Position numbers and translations under genes: made by a program
Assembly (NCBI RefSeq): GCF_000337455.1
Contig: NZ_AOIU01000025.1
Coordinates: forward strand, 1 to 47,590
Origin: Halosimplex carlsbadense 2-9-1
Lineage (GTDB): Archaea > Halobacteriota > Halobacteria > Halobacteriales > Haloarculaceae
DNA: 47,590 nt
Direction: 5' to 3'
The notes under the pieces: generated by a model
What the model saw: only the letters and a program-made list of their open reading frames with translations
Told to the model about the DNA's origin: nothing
Databases searched by the model: none
Shown: positions 1-8,028 of the stretch, in pieces
Position numbering within the stretch: the first letter of the stretch is position 1
Layout: each line of letters starts with the position of its first letter

Positions 1-1003
1 CCTCCGCGCGCTCGACGGCGCCAAGCGCCGCCAGCTTCTCCTCGAACTTGCCCGAGGGAAGGTAGAACGTCGGCGTGTTGATCGTCGCGTAGGCCGTCTC
101 GAAGTCGACGCCGTGGGCGTTGTCGAGCGTCCACTCGACGCGCTCGGCGATCTCCGAGGCATCCTCGACGAGCGTGTTCTGCCCGTCGACGATCCCCAGC
201 GCGATGTCGTCTTTGGCGCCGTACTCGCTGAGGACGTAGGCGTTGTCCTCGTGGTTGGCGACGAAGTCGAAGCCGACCGCGTCGACGTCGGCGTCCATGA
301 GGTGGGCGTACACCTTCTCGTCGATGCCGCCGTCGCCGCCGTGGGACTCCCAGTAGGTGTGGGCGACCACGTCGGCGTCGGCCGCCTGTGCGACCGTGTC
401 GATGGCCTCGCTGGCGCGCTCGTCGGCGCCGTCGCCGGGCGGCGACTCCAGCAGGGAGGGTTCGAGCAGGAACAGCGTCTCGACCTCGGGGAACCGCTCG
501 GCCTCGCTCGCGAGGAAGTCGGCCAGCGCCGAGAGGAAGGCGCTCTCGTCGCCGTAGTGGTCGTCCGTCGCGAGCTGACTCAGCGTGTACGGCCCGGGCA
601 GGACGGCGCTGAGCGACTCGTCGGTGAGCTCCGCGGTCGCTTCGAGGTCAGTCGCCACGTCACCGGTCGCGCTCAGGTCGCCGGTCACGACCGGCTCGCG
701 GTAGAAGTTGTTGTTGTCGAAGTAGCGGACGATCCCGCGGGTCTCGACGGCGTCGGCGACGGCCAGCGGGTGAGTGAGCATGTCGTCCCACCGCAGCTGG
801 CCCTCGACGACCAGGTCGAGGCCGGCGTCGGTCTGGAGGCCGACGACCTCCTCGCGCGCTCGGTCGTAGGCGTCGCTGATCTCTGCGCTCTCGTCGCCCG
901 AGACCAGCCCGCCCTTCTGTCGTCCCTTCAGGTTCGCGAGTTCGTCTTTCGCCCAGTCCGGTACCGGAAACAGGCCGGGCGTCGTTGAACGTACCTGCGT
1001 CAT
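1..1003 (-). CDS. MetE-type methionine synthase protein (haloarchaeal short form), 3' end cut by window edge
   Basis: Reading leftwards from the ATG at 1003, 334 codons stay open to the window edge. The protein begins MTQVRSTTPGLFPVPDWAKD and contains EGQLRWDDM, RYFDNNNFYREP and VLPGPYTLSQL, which are hallmarks of the cobalamin-independent methionine synthase barrel as found in haloarchaea. Known for the family: methyl transfer from a folate-type donor to homocysteine in the cytoplasm. Haloarchaea usually carry two adjacent short MetE-like genes instead of one long enzyme. The partner would lie beyond the left edge and cannot be seen here. A TATA-like box 25-37 nt upstream supports this start as leaderless. 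The end of the protein lies outside the window. Confidence 0.8.
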   Translation of the reverse strand, partial: MTQVRSTTPGLFPVPDWAKDELANLKGRQKGGLVSGDESAEISDAYDRAREEVVGLQTDAGLDLVVEGQLRWDDMLTHPLAVADAVETRGIVRYFDNNNFYREPVVTGDLSATGDVATDLEATAELTDESLSAVLPGPYTLSQLATDDHYGDESAFLSALADFLASEAERFPEVETLFLLEPSLLESPPGDGADERASEAIDTVAQAADADVVAHTYWESHGGDGGIDEKVYAHLMDADVDAVGFDFVANHEDNAYVLSEYGAKDDIALGIVDGQNTLVEDASEIAERVEWTLDNAHGVDFETAYATINTPTFYLPSGKFEEKLAALGAVERAE

Positions 1004-1027
1004 TGGAACGCCCTACGAAATGACGCC

Positions 1028-1041
1028 CTATAATATTTCTT
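1028..1041 (-). promoter_or_regulatory. TATA-like box of the MetE-type gene
   Basis: An AT-rich stretch (reverse strand AAGAAATATTATAG) is centred about 31 nt before the ATG at 1003. This is the spacing expected for a leaderless haloarchaeal promoter. It is the only AT-rich patch between this gene and the divergent gene at 1132. Confidence 0.6.
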
Positions 1042-1131
1042 ATCTCGTTTGATGCGCTGTGGTAATTTCCATCGCGGTCCGCGGCGGTTCTGGCCGGAAG
1101 CGTTATCGGTCACCTGCCTGGATCGAGAGCC

Positions 1132-1815
1132 GTGCGACCCCTCCGTCGACCCGGATCGAACGCCGTTCGCCTCTTCGGCGCGTTCGTCGCCGTCGCAGCC
1201 CTCGTCCCGCTGTTCGCCTATCAGTACCACATGTACGTCCACTACGAACCGCCCGGTGGCGTCGGTCACTACGGGCTGGTCGCGACCGCGTGGTTTCTAG
1301 GGATCGGCTGGGCGAGCGCCGCCGCGTGGGGCGTCGCAACAGCCTGGACCGGCCGGGTCCAGTCGCTGACGCCCGCCCGTGCCGTGATCGCGGTGATCCT
1401 GGCACCGCTCCCCGCCGCGGTCGACACGTTCCGGCGGCCGCTGACAGACGTGGCACCGCCGCCACGCATCGCCGAGTGGACGTCACCATCGGGCCCGATC
1501 GACGTGGTCGGGCGAACGCTCTCGAGCGTCGGATTCTGGCGGCTCGGCGCCGTCCTGTTTCTCGTCGCCGGCGTCGCCTGGGCTCGCCGCGAGCGCCGAT
1601 GGCTGCGCGGAACCGCCCTAGCGCTCGTCTGCTACGGTGGCGTCCACGGCGCGGCCACCACGAGTGTGCTGCACGGGATGATATTCCGTCCGCTCGTCGC
1701 CGCGCTCCCGGGGTCCGTCCTGTTCATCCTCGGCGCCGTCCTGGCCGCCGACACCGGGCACCCAGACGCGGAATCGGGTGACGACTGGCCGCCCGGCGTG
1801 CGAGCGACCGACTAA
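1132..1815 (+). CDS. Polytopic membrane protein of unknown function
   Basis: A 227-residue protein with GTG start. Hydrophobic segments are visible near residues 13-30 (LFGAFVAVAALVPLFAYQY), 45-70, 82-97, 130-150 and 160-205, suggesting four to six membrane spans. The C-terminus (DAESGDDWPPGVRATD) is short, acidic and probably cytoplasmic. I do not recognise a family and see no catalytic motif. It is divergent from the MetE-type gene and convergent with the methyltransferase gene at 1812, which it overlaps by 4 nt at the stop codons. An alternative start further inside cannot be excluded. Confidence 0.6.
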   Translation: MRPLRRPGSNAVRLFGAFVAVAALVPLFAYQYHMYVHYEPPGGVGHYGLVATAWFLGIGWASAAAWGVATAWTGRVQSLTPARAVIAVILAPLPAAVDTFRRPLTDVAPPPRIAEWTSPSGPIDVVGRTLSSVGFWRLGAVLFLVAGVAWARRERRWLRGTALALVCYGGVHGAATTSVLHGMIFRPLVAALPGSVLFILGAVLAADTGHPDAESGDDWPPGVRATD

Positions 1816-2441
1816 GCCTCTGCGCGCTCGAACCGCATCACCAGCAGCGTTTCGAAGGGATGGGACTCGCTGGCGACTTCTTCACCAACGAGTCCGTTCG
1901 CCGCCGCCCGTTCCCGGACGGCGTCGGGGTCGGTCAGCGAACTCACGAGCAGGTAGGCCGCACCCGTCGGCCGCAACACGCGCGCCACGTCGTCGAGGAA
2001 CGGGTCGATGGCCGCGCGGCCGTCCTCACCGCCCGATAGCGCGCGCTCCATCCAGTCGTCCCACTCTTTCTCGGGCTCCGTGGGCAGGTACGGGGGATTG
2101 AACGTCACCACGTCGAAGCTCTCGGCGTCGAACGCCCCCGTCAGGTCCGCTCGAACGGCCGGAATCCCCGCCTCGGTGGCCTGCCGACAGGCGTGTGGGT
2201 TCAGGTCCGTCCCGACCGCCTCGGCGCCCGCCTCACGCATCCGCGCGGCGACGTAGCCCGACCCCGTTCCAACGTCCAGCGTGCGGTCGCCCTCGCCGAC
2301 GCGCTCGACGACGGCGTCGGCCAGCAGTTTCGAATCCTCCGCCGGCTGGTACACCTGCTCCATGTCGCGCTGTGCGGCCAGTCCCGGTTTGCCGTCGGAT
2401 CCGTCCCCAGTTTCGTCCCCCGCGGACTGCTCTCCGCTCAT
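1812..2441 (-). CDS. HemK/Mtq2-like class I methyltransferase
   Basis: A 209-residue SAM-dependent methyltransferase. YQPAEDS (residues 31-37) is the signature before motif I in archaeal HemK/Mtq2-type proteins. DVGTGSGYVA (56-65) is the SAM loop and NPPY (115-118) is the amide/amine-methylating active site. The family in archaea and eukaryotes (Mtq2, partner Trm112) methylates the GGQ glutamine of release factor aRF1; that substrate is inferred here. The N-terminal 25 residues are an acidic haloarchaeal extension. The start overlaps the rsmA stop by 4 nt, so it is the last gene of the DUF655-rsmA-methyltransferase transcription unit. Confidence 0.8.
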   Translation of the reverse strand: MSGEQSAGDETGDGSDGKPGLAAQRDMEQVYQPAEDSKLLADAVVERVGEGDRTLDVGTGSGYVAARMREAGAEAVGTDLNPHACRQATEAGIPAVRADLTGAFDAESFDVVTFNPPYLPTEPEKEWDDWMERALSGGEDGRAAIDPFLDDVARVLRPTGAAYLLVSSLTDPDAVRERAAANGLVGEEVASESHPFETLLVMRFERAEA

Positions 2442-3358
2442 TGGGGATCGCCGGGTTCGCCGACCTCGTACGCCAGCGTCGCCAGGTCCGCGAACTCCGC
2501 GGGCGTCACGTTGCCGGCGCGGGCGCTCATCAGGTCCTCGTCGGCCGCTTCGACAACGGCGTCGGGGTCACCCAGCCCGGAGATGTGGGCGGTGTTGCGG
2601 ACGGCGTTGCGCATCGTCTTCCGGCGCTGGGTGAACACGGCCTTCAGGAACGCCATGAAGAAGTCCTCGTCGTCCACTTCGTAGTCCGGATCGCGGGGCG
2701 TCGTCCGCACGACCGCGCTCTGGACCGCGGGCGGCGGCGAGAACGCTTCTTTGGGGACCGGCTCGACCACCTCGGCGTCGGCGTAGTGGCCCGCGGTCAC
2801 CGACAACCGGCCGTAGTCGTCGGTCCCCGGCTCGGCGGCCATCCGCTCGGCGAACTCCCGCTGGAACATGAGCACGAGCGGCCGCTTCTCCGGGAGCAAG
2901 CGGAAGGCCAGCTCGCTGGACGGACCGTACGGGAGATTCGAGACGGATGCGGTGAACTCGGGCAACTCGACTTCGAGCGCGTCGCCTTCGACGACGGTGA
3001 GTCGCCCGTCGTCGATCTCGGCGGCGAACTCATCGCGGAGGAACGCCGCCAGGTCGGGGTCGCGTTCGATGGCCGTCACCCGTTCGCCGGCGGCGAGCAG
3101 GCGGTCGGTCAGCGCGCCGGTCCCCGCGCCGATCTCCAGCACGTGCGAGAGGTCGACGTTCGCCTCCGCGGCGTACTCGGGCAGCCGGTCGAGCACGCGG
3201 TCGTCCACCAGGAAGTGCTGGTCGCGGTTCGGGTCGCCCCGGACGCCCGCCCGTCGGAGCAGGGCGTCGGGGTCGCGCGCTCCCGTTTCGGGGGCGTCGC
3301 GGCGGGGCGTGGCGCCGTTGCTCTCTCCCTCGCTTTCCCGCGTGCGCTCGCCGTTCAT
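2438..3358 (-). CDS. rsmA: 16S rRNA (adenine-N6,N6)-dimethyltransferase RsmA/KsgA
   Basis: A 306-residue protein. EIGAGTGALT (residues 75-84) is the SAM motif I, DQHFLVDDRV (46-55) the typical N-terminal motif, and NLPYGPSS (141-148) the catalytic motif IV of the KsgA/Dim1 family. The C-terminal half carries the family-typical FFMAFLKAVFTQRRKTMRN. The enzyme dimethylates two adjacent adenines in helix 45 of 16S rRNA during small-subunit maturation. An acidic extension of about 40 residues precedes the core. It overlaps the DUF655 stop by 4 nt and the methyltransferase start by 4 nt, indicating tight translational coupling. Confidence 0.93.
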   Translation of the reverse strand: MNGERTRESEGESNGATPRRDAPETGARDPDALLRRAGVRGDPNRDQHFLVDDRVLDRLPEYAAEANVDLSHVLEIGAGTGALTDRLLAAGERVTAIERDPDLAAFLRDEFAAEIDDGRLTVVEGDALEVELPEFTASVSNLPYGPSSELAFRLLPEKRPLVLMFQREFAERMAAEPGTDDYGRLSVTAGHYADAEVVEPVPKEAFSPPPAVQSAVVRTTPRDPDYEVDDEDFFMAFLKAVFTQRRKTMRNAVRNTAHISGLGDPDAVVEAADEDLMSARAGNVTPAEFADLATLAYEVGEPGDPQ

Positions 3359-3939
3359 TCCTCGTCCCTGCGGGCGAACGTGCGATACTTCAGGTCGTCC
3401 TCGCGGATCTCCTCGAGGATGCGCTCGACGACGACCTCGCGGGGGTTGTGCAGCCCCTCGACGCGCTCGCCCAGGTCGTCGAAGCTCTCGAAGGGGCCGC
3501 GCTTGCGCTCGTCGAGGATCGAGTTCCGGAGTTTCTTCCCGATGCCCGGCAGGAGGTTCAGCTGGTGCAGGCGCAGTGTGATGGGCTGGGCGTCGTTGTA
3601 GAAGTCGACGAACCGGCGCTCTTCCTCGTCGACGAGGTCCTCGACGGCGTAGTCGAGTTCGGACTGGGCGCCGCCGGTGAGGTCCTCGTACTCGACTTCC
3701 CCGGTGCGCTCGATCGCGTCGGCCGCCCGGTCGATGACCAGATCGTCACCGATCGACACGTCGGCCTCGGGCCCGAGAACCACCTCGAACAGACGGAAGT
3801 CCTCGCGCCCGAGCGCGTAGACGAGGGGCTGTTTCTGGTACTGCGGGCGGTCGTCCTCTGTCCGACCGTGTGCGAGAAAGTCGAGGACGACGGCCGTCGG
3901 TCCCCCCGGATCGTCGTCGTCGCGCTCGGTGTCGCTCAT
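3355..3939 (-). CDS. DUF655 family RNA-binding protein
   Basis: A 194-residue protein matching the archaeal DUF655 (COG1491) family. It has an N-terminal barrel-like part (VVLDFLAHGR, QYQKQPLVYALGREDFRLFE) and a C-terminal helix-hairpin-helix region, LHQLNLLPGIGKKLRNSI (about residues 124-141) followed by FESFDDLGERV. The family is annotated as nucleic-acid-binding, with no enzyme activity known. In many archaea it lies between rpoF and ksgA, exactly as here, suggesting a link with transcription or ribosome assembly (inference). It heads a three-gene unit with rsmA and the methyltransferase and has its own TATA-like box at 3962-3973. Confidence 0.85.
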   Translation of the reverse strand: MSDTERDDDDPGGPTAVVLDFLAHGRTEDDRPQYQKQPLVYALGREDFRLFEVVLGPEADVSIGDDLVIDRAADAIERTGEVEYEDLTGGAQSELDYAVEDLVDEEERRFVDFYNDAQPITLRLHQLNLLPGIGKKLRNSILDERKRGPFESFDDLGERVEGLHNPREVVVERILEEIREDDLKYRTFARRDEE

Positions 3940-3961
3940 GACAGACGAGTAGGGCGAGACG

Positions 3962-3973
3962 GAACTTAAACCC
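3962..3973 (-). promoter_or_regulatory. TATA-like box of the DUF655-rsmA-methyltransferase unit
   Basis: The reverse-strand GGGTTTAAGTTC is centred 28 nt before the ATG at 3939. It lies in the 66-nt gap after rpoF, so the downstream trio can be transcribed independently of rpl21e-rpoF. Confidence 0.6.
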
Positions 3974-4005
3974 CCGCTGTCGGGCGCTTGGGAAACGGAG
4001 ACCGG

Positions 4006-4362
4006 TCAGGCGTACCTGGCGACGACTTCGAGGATGGCGTCGAGTTCGTCGCCCGAGAGGGTGAACCGCTCCTGGGCGTAGATCGACCGCAGCTCGTCGC
4101 GGTCCCGCGGGCGCAGGTTCGCGATCTTGTAGGCGGTCGGCTCGTCGACCTTGTCGAGCTCCTGCAGCTCGGCGACGAACTCGCGGGACTCCTCGGGGTC
4201 GAGGACGGCGAAGCGGTTGACGTGCTCGATGGCTCGCGCCAGCTCGTAGCGCATCTCCCGGTCCTCGTCGGCGGCCCGCTCGCGTTCGAGCTCCTCGAGG
4301 ACCACCTTGGTCTCGGCGACCGTCAGGTACTCTTCGCCGACCTTCTCTTTGAATATCGTCAT
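4006..4362 (-). CDS. rpoF: DNA-directed RNA polymerase subunit F (Rpb4 homologue)
   Basis: A 118-residue protein beginning [20 protein letters not shown]. It is close in length and pattern to archaeal RpoF, including the helical C-terminus [20 protein letters not shown] typical of the HRDC-like fold. RpoF pairs with RpoE (Rpb7) as the stalk of archaeal RNA polymerase and helps open-complex formation and RNA binding. The start codon overlaps the L21e stop by 4 nt, so it is cotranscribed and probably coupled with rpl21e, a conserved archaeal gene order. Confidence 0.92.
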   Translation of the reverse strand: MTIFKEKVGEEYLTVAETKVVLEELERERAADEDREMRYELARAIEHVNRFAVLDPEESREFVAELQELDKVDEPTAYKIANLRPRDRDELRSIYAQERFTLSGDELDAILEVVARYA

Positions 4363-4649
4363 GCCTGGCTGCGGAGGTGGGCGGACTTGACGATCAGCGT
4401 CTTCTCGACACTGCCGTCGGTGACGGCGACCTTGTAGGCGGCGCCCTGCTCGCCGACGACCTCGCCGGTTCGACCGTCGAACCGCGGGTGGTAGCGCCCG
4501 TCCGGGACGCTCGGGTCGATCTTCAGGTGGACCTTCTCGCCGGTCTCGTACTCGGTGACCGCTCGCTGGGGCGGCGACGTGCCGCTTTCTCGAGGCTTGT
4601 TGCGGAGCTTCTTGCGCGACTTCTTCTGGGGTCCGTTGGAGTTAGGCAT
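4359..4649 (-). CDS. rpl21e: Large-subunit ribosomal protein eL21 (L21e)
   Basis: A 96-residue protein. The N-terminus [21 protein letters not shown] is basic, which is unusual in this acidic proteome but normal for L21e. The core [20 protein letters not shown] followed by GRTGEVVG is the SH3-like KOW-type fold of the family. The last part ([21 protein letters not shown]) also matches. It is the first gene of the unit with rpoF and has a clear TATA box (4676-4685). Confidence 0.94.
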   Translation of the reverse strand: MPNSNGPQKKSRKKLRNKPRESGTSPPQRAVTEYETGEKVHLKIDPSVPDGRYHPRFDGRTGEVVGEQGAAYKVAVTDGSVEKTLIVKSAHLRSQA

Positions 4650-4675
4650 TCGTGCGGTGTCGTTCTCCGGTCACG

Positions 4676-4685
4676 CTTATAAATC
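4676..4685 (-). promoter_or_regulatory. TATA box of rpl21e-rpoF
   Basis: The reverse-strand GATTTATAAG is centred 31 nt before the ATG at 4649. It is one of the best TATA boxes in the window. A strong promoter fits a ribosomal protein gene. Confidence 0.7.
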
Positions 4686-4821
4686 GCACGTTACGCCGTC
4701 GTGCCCGCCGTGCGAGCGGGCGGCGCGGGCGGTCGGTGGACCCCGAGCGGGCTGGCACCCCGATCGCGCGGGCCGGTGGCGCGGCTCGGCGGTCGAAGCT
4801 GCTGAAAACGCGAGCGAGGCG

Positions 4822-5088
4822 TTACAGGCGACCGACGTCGCCGACTTCGACGCTCTCGACGCCTTCGACGCCGGAGAAGGCCTCTTCGACGGCCTCGGTG
4901 CCGCCCGCCTCGTCCGGGACGACGACGGTCGGGAGCAGGGCGACGAGGCCGAAGGCCACGTCGTCGCGCTCGAAGCCGTTGATCTTCGCGCCCTCGGGCA
5001 GCGACGCTTCGAGGCGCTCCTGGAGCGCGTCGAGGTCGACCTCGGGGTTCTGGGGCATGACCTTGATCTGGGCAGCTACTTTCCCCAT
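4822..5088 (-). CDS. ef1b: Translation elongation factor 1-beta
   Basis: An 88-residue protein starting [20 protein letters not shown], the usual length and pattern of archaeal aEF-1beta. [20 protein letters not shown] and the C-terminal [15 protein letters not shown] match the guanine-nucleotide-exchange domain that recycles EF-1alpha. A longer in-frame version would start at 5238 but would overlap the zinc-finger gene in another frame. The MGKV start lies 2 nt after that gene's stop and fits the family N-terminus. It is coupled with the preceding zinc-finger gene, the arrangement seen around HVO_2753 in Haloferax (from memory). Confidence 0.93.
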   Translation of the reverse strand: MGKVAAQIKVMPQNPEVDLDALQERLEASLPEGAKINGFERDDVAFGLVALLPTVVVPDEAGGTEAVEEAFSGVEGVESVEVGDVGRL

Positions 5089-5090
5089 CG

Positions 5091-5270
5091 TTACGGCCCC
5101 ATGAACCCGCAATCCGGGCACTCGTAGAGGTTGCTCTGTTTGCGGCACTTCGCGCAGCGGTAGATCTGCTGGCCGCAGTCGGGACACTTGAACGCGGCGG
5201 CGTTCGTGCCGGCGATGTTGATGCCGCACGAAACGCACTTTTGCTGGCGTTTCTGTTGGCTCTCGCTCAT
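5091..5270 (-). CDS. Double zinc-finger microprotein (HVO_2753-like)
   Basis: A 59-residue protein with two zinc-binding sites made from four Cys-x-x-Cys knuckles: CVSC (residues 12-15), CPDC (29-32), CAKC (39-42) and CPDC (51-54). It ends [11 protein letters not shown]. Length and spacing match the haloarchaeal protein HVO_2753, a small zinc-finger protein linked by deletion to swarming and biofilm phenotypes in Haloferax volcanii. Its molecular partner is unknown to me. It precedes EF-1beta by 2 nt, so both are made from one mRNA. Confidence 0.9.
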   Translation of the reverse strand: MSESQQKRQQKCVSCGINIAGTNAAAFKCPDCGQQIYRCAKCRKQSNLYECPDCGFMGP

Positions 5271-5287
5271 ACCACTCCGTATCCTCT

Positions 5288-5305
5288 CACGGTTTTTAAC
5301 CGTTG
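5288..5305 (-). promoter_or_regulatory. TATA-like palindrome upstream of the zinc-finger/EF-1beta unit
   Basis: The reverse-strand ACGGTTAAAAACCGT is a palindrome centred 26 nt before the ATG at 5270. It can serve as the TATA box of a leaderless promoter. Its symmetry could also serve a repressor or terminate the opposing transcript; that is inference. Confidence 0.55.
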
Positions 5306-5356
5306 TCAAAGTCGCCGGCCGGCGCTCGACGGCCGCGGTGGGTGCGCTGTGGTCCC

Positions 5357-5986
5357 TTATCCGAAGTTCTCGACCTTCGCGGCCTCGGCGTCCCCGCCGG
5401 CCGCGGAGATGGCGGCGGTGGCGTCGTCGAGGAAGTCGGCGAACCCGTAGACGAACACCTGCGTGTCCTCGGTCAGTTCCTCGTCGACCGACGACGCCAG
5501 CGGTGACGACGGCGCGAGGACGGCCACGGAGACGCCCCGCTCGTTCAGCTCGGTCAGGCGCTCGTCGTGGATCGGCGCGGCGTCGCGGTAGACGATGGCG
5601 GCCGCCCCGCCCTCGTCGAGCGCCCGTTCGGCGATCCCGATCGCCGGCCCGACGCCAGGGCCGCCCGCGAGGATCAGTACCCGGTCTTCGCCCTCGTAGT
5701 AGGCGTCGCCGTACGGGCCCGAGACCGTGACGGTGTCCCCGGCGGTCAGGGCCGCCAGCTCCGGTCCGACCTCGCCCTCGGGGTCGATGCCGACTGTGAT
5801 CTCGAACGTCCCCGCTACGTCCGGCGAGGAGATCGTGTAAAAGCGCGCCTCCTCGACGCCGTCGAGGGCGACCTTCACGAACTGCCCGGGCTGGGCTTCG
5901 AACCCGTCGGGCGTCTCGAAATCGATGGCGATGGCGTCCTCGCCGACCGACTCGACCGCGACGACGGCGACTTCGGTGTCGTCCAT
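5357..5986 (-). CDS. FAD/NAD-binding oxidoreductase, ferredoxin-NADP reductase-like
   Basis: A 209-residue protein from the ATG at 5986. RFYTISS (residues 48-54) is the FAD-binding RxYS/T-type motif of the ferredoxin reductase family. GGPGVGPA (108-115) is the nucleotide-binding loop, and [11 protein letters not shown] near the C-terminus sits where the terminal NAD-site helix lies. It has the two-domain FNR core but no iron-sulfur domain, so it probably reduces an unknown partner protein with NAD(P)H or runs in reverse. It stands alone, divergent from korA, which makes a link with ferredoxin metabolism plausible but unproven. Longer upstream starts look less likely because the family pattern begins about here. 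Confidence 0.8.
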   Translation of the reverse strand: MDDTEVAVVAVESVGEDAIAIDFETPDGFEAQPGQFVKVALDGVEEARFYTISSPDVAGTFEITVGIDPEGEVGPELAALTAGDTVTVSGPYGDAYYEGEDRVLILAGGPGVGPAIGIAERALDEGGAAAIVYRDAAPIHDERLTELNERGVSVAVLAPSSPLASSVDEELTEDTQVFVYGFADFLDDATAAISAAGGDAEAAKVENFG

Positions 5987-6212
5987 GCTCCCGTGTCGCG
6001 GCCGGCGGCGCAAGGTCCTTTCGTTCCCGGGCGGTTTCGTTCCCGAGCGCCGCGGCGCGAGCCGGGTTCGATGCGGTTGTTCGGCTCGCCGTTCCGACAC
6101 CGCTCCGTTCACCATCGCAGGACGCGATCTCCGGACGTTCGAAACCGGCGATTTTCGCCCGTGCGTCCACTTTTCCGTCCGTCTCAGGGGGACCAGTTCC
6201 GGCCCATTACAG

Positions 6213-6225
6213 AAGTCTTTTTGCG
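6213..6225 (+). promoter_or_regulatory. TATA-like box of korAB
   Basis: AAGTCTTTTTGCG is centred about 31 nt before the korA ATG. It is the only T-rich patch in the 263-nt divergent intergenic region between the reductase (5986) and korA (6250). Confidence 0.5.
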
Positions 6226-6249
6226 GGGCGGGAGATACCACAATGCAGT

Positions 6250-8028
6250 ATGCCCGAGGACCTGAACTGGGCCATCGGCGGTGAAGCCGGTGACGGGATC
6301 GACTCTACCGGGAAGATCTTCGCTCAGGCACTCTCGCGTGCCGGCCGTCACGTCTTCACCTCGAAGGACTTCGCATCACGGATCCGGGGCGGATACACCG
6401 CCTACAAGGTCCGGACATCCGTCGACCGCGTCGAGAGCGTCGTCGACAGACTCGACATCCTGATCGCGCTCACCGAGCGCACCATCGACGAGAACATGGA
6501 CGAACTGCACGAGGGCAGCGTCATCATCTACGACGGTGAGCGCTCCACGATGCAGGACGTCGAAGTTCCCGACGGGATGATCGGTCTGTCCGTGCCGCTC
6601 CAGCGGCTCGCCGAGGACGCCGGCGGCGCCATCATGGCGAACGTCGTCGCGCTCGGCGCGGCCTGCGAAGTGGCGCAGTTCCCCATCGAGAACCTGGACG
6701 AATCACTGGACAAACGCTTCGGCGACAAGGGCGAGGCCATCGTCGAGAACAACAAGGAGGCCGCCCGCCTGGGCCAGCAGCACGTCCAGGAGGAGTACGA
6801 CCACGACTTCGACTACGACATCGAGACCACCGACGAGGATTACGTGCTCCTCAACGGCGACCAGGCCATCGGCATGGGCGCCATCGCCGCCGGTTGTCGC
6901 TTCTACTCGGGCTACCCCATCACGCCCGCGACGGACGTGATGGAGTACATGACGGGCCGCGTCGAGCAGTACGGCGGCAAGGTCGTCCAGGCCGAGGACG
7001 AGCTTTCCGCGATCAACATGGCGCTGGGCGCCGCACGCGCCGGCGCACGTGCCATGACGGCCACCTCGGGCCCCGGTATCGACCTGATGACCGAGACGTT
7101 CGGTCTCGTCGCGACCACCGAGACGCCGCTGGTCATCTGTGACGTGATGCGTTCGGGTCCCTCGACCGGGATGCCGACCAAGCAGGAACAGGGCGACCTC
7201 AACATGACGCTGTACGGCGGCCACGGCGAGATCCCGCGGTTCGTCGTCGCGCCCACGTCGGTCTCGGAGTGCTTCTGGAAGACCGTCGAGGCGTTCAACT
7301 ACGCCGAGAAGTACCAGACGCCCGTCTACCTGGTCTCGGACCTCGCGCTCGCCGTCACCGAGCAGACGTTCCCGCCGGAGGCGTTCGACATGGACGAGGT
7401 CGAGATCGACCGCGGCAAGGTCGTCGACGAGGACGAGGTCGACTCCTGGCTCGACGAGCGCGGCCGCTTCCAGGCGCACTTCCCCGCCGCCGACGGCATC
7501 AGCCCCCGCGCGTTCCCGGGCACGACCGACGGCGCTCACATGACCACCGGCCTCGAACACGACGAACTCGGGCGCCGGACCGAGGAGGAAGAGGTCCGTC
7601 TCGAGCAGGTCGAGAAGCGCCAGCAGAAAGTCGAGACCGCCCAGGAAGAGGAGGACTGGGACTACCGCGAGTTCGGCGACAGCGAGGCCGAGACACTCGT
7701 CATCTCCTGGGGATCCAACGAGGGCGCCATGCGCGAGGCGCTGGGTTTCCTGGAGGATCGCGGCCACGACGTGCGCTTCATTTCGGTACCCTACATCTTC
7801 CCGCGGCCCGACCTGAGCGAGGAGATCGAGGCGGCCGAGGACGTGATCGTCGTCGAGTGTAACGCCACCGGGCAGTTCGCCGACGTGATCGAGCACGACG
7901 TCCTCGAACGCGTTCAGCGCGTCAACAAGTACAACGGCGTCCGCTTCAAGGCGGACGAACTCGCGACGGAGATCGAGAACACACTCACGGGTGCCGACGC
8001 CGGCGCCACGGAGGTGGAGGCAGAATGA
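6250..8028 (+). CDS. korA: 2-oxoacid:ferredoxin oxidoreductase, alpha subunit (KorA-type)
   Basis: A 592-residue protein. The N-terminal gamma-type domain (GGEAGDGIDSTGK, about residues 10-22) is fused to the alpha pyrimidine-binding domain, in which GYPITPATDVMEYM and CDVMRSGPSTGMPTKQEQ (from residue 297) are typical. The C-terminal part contains ISWGSNEGAMREAL. With KorB it oxidises 2-oxoacids to acyl-CoA, reducing ferredoxin; this replaces NAD-linked dehydrogenases in haloarchaeal central metabolism. Length and motifs fit the 2-oxoglutarate enzyme better than the longer haloarchaeal PorA, but substrate choice is inferred. A charged helix (about 435-475) separates domains. The korB start overlaps the stop by 4 nt. 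Confidence 0.87.
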   Translation: MPEDLNWAIGGEAGDGIDSTGKIFAQALSRAGRHVFTSKDFASRIRGGYTAYKVRTSVDRVESVVDRLDILIALTERTIDENMDELHEGSVIIYDGERSTMQDVEVPDGMIGLSVPLQRLAEDAGGAIMANVVALGAACEVAQFPIENLDESLDKRFGDKGEAIVENNKEAARLGQQHVQEEYDHDFDYDIETTDEDYVLLNGDQAIGMGAIAAGCRFYSGYPITPATDVMEYMTGRVEQYGGKVVQAEDELSAINMALGAARAGARAMTATSGPGIDLMTETFGLVATTETPLVICDVMRSGPSTGMPTKQEQGDLNMTLYGGHGEIPRFVVAPTSVSECFWKTVEAFNYAEKYQTPVYLVSDLALAVTEQTFPPEAFDMDEVEIDRGKVVDEDEVDSWLDERGRFQAHFPAADGISPRAFPGTTDGAHMTTGLEHDELGRRTEEEEVRLEQVEKRQQKVETAQEEEDWDYREFGDSEAETLVISWGSNEGAMREALGFLEDRGHDVRFISVPYIFPRPDLSEEIEAAEDVIVVECNATGQFADVIEHDVLERVQRVNKYNGVRFKADELATEIENTLTGADAGATEVEAE

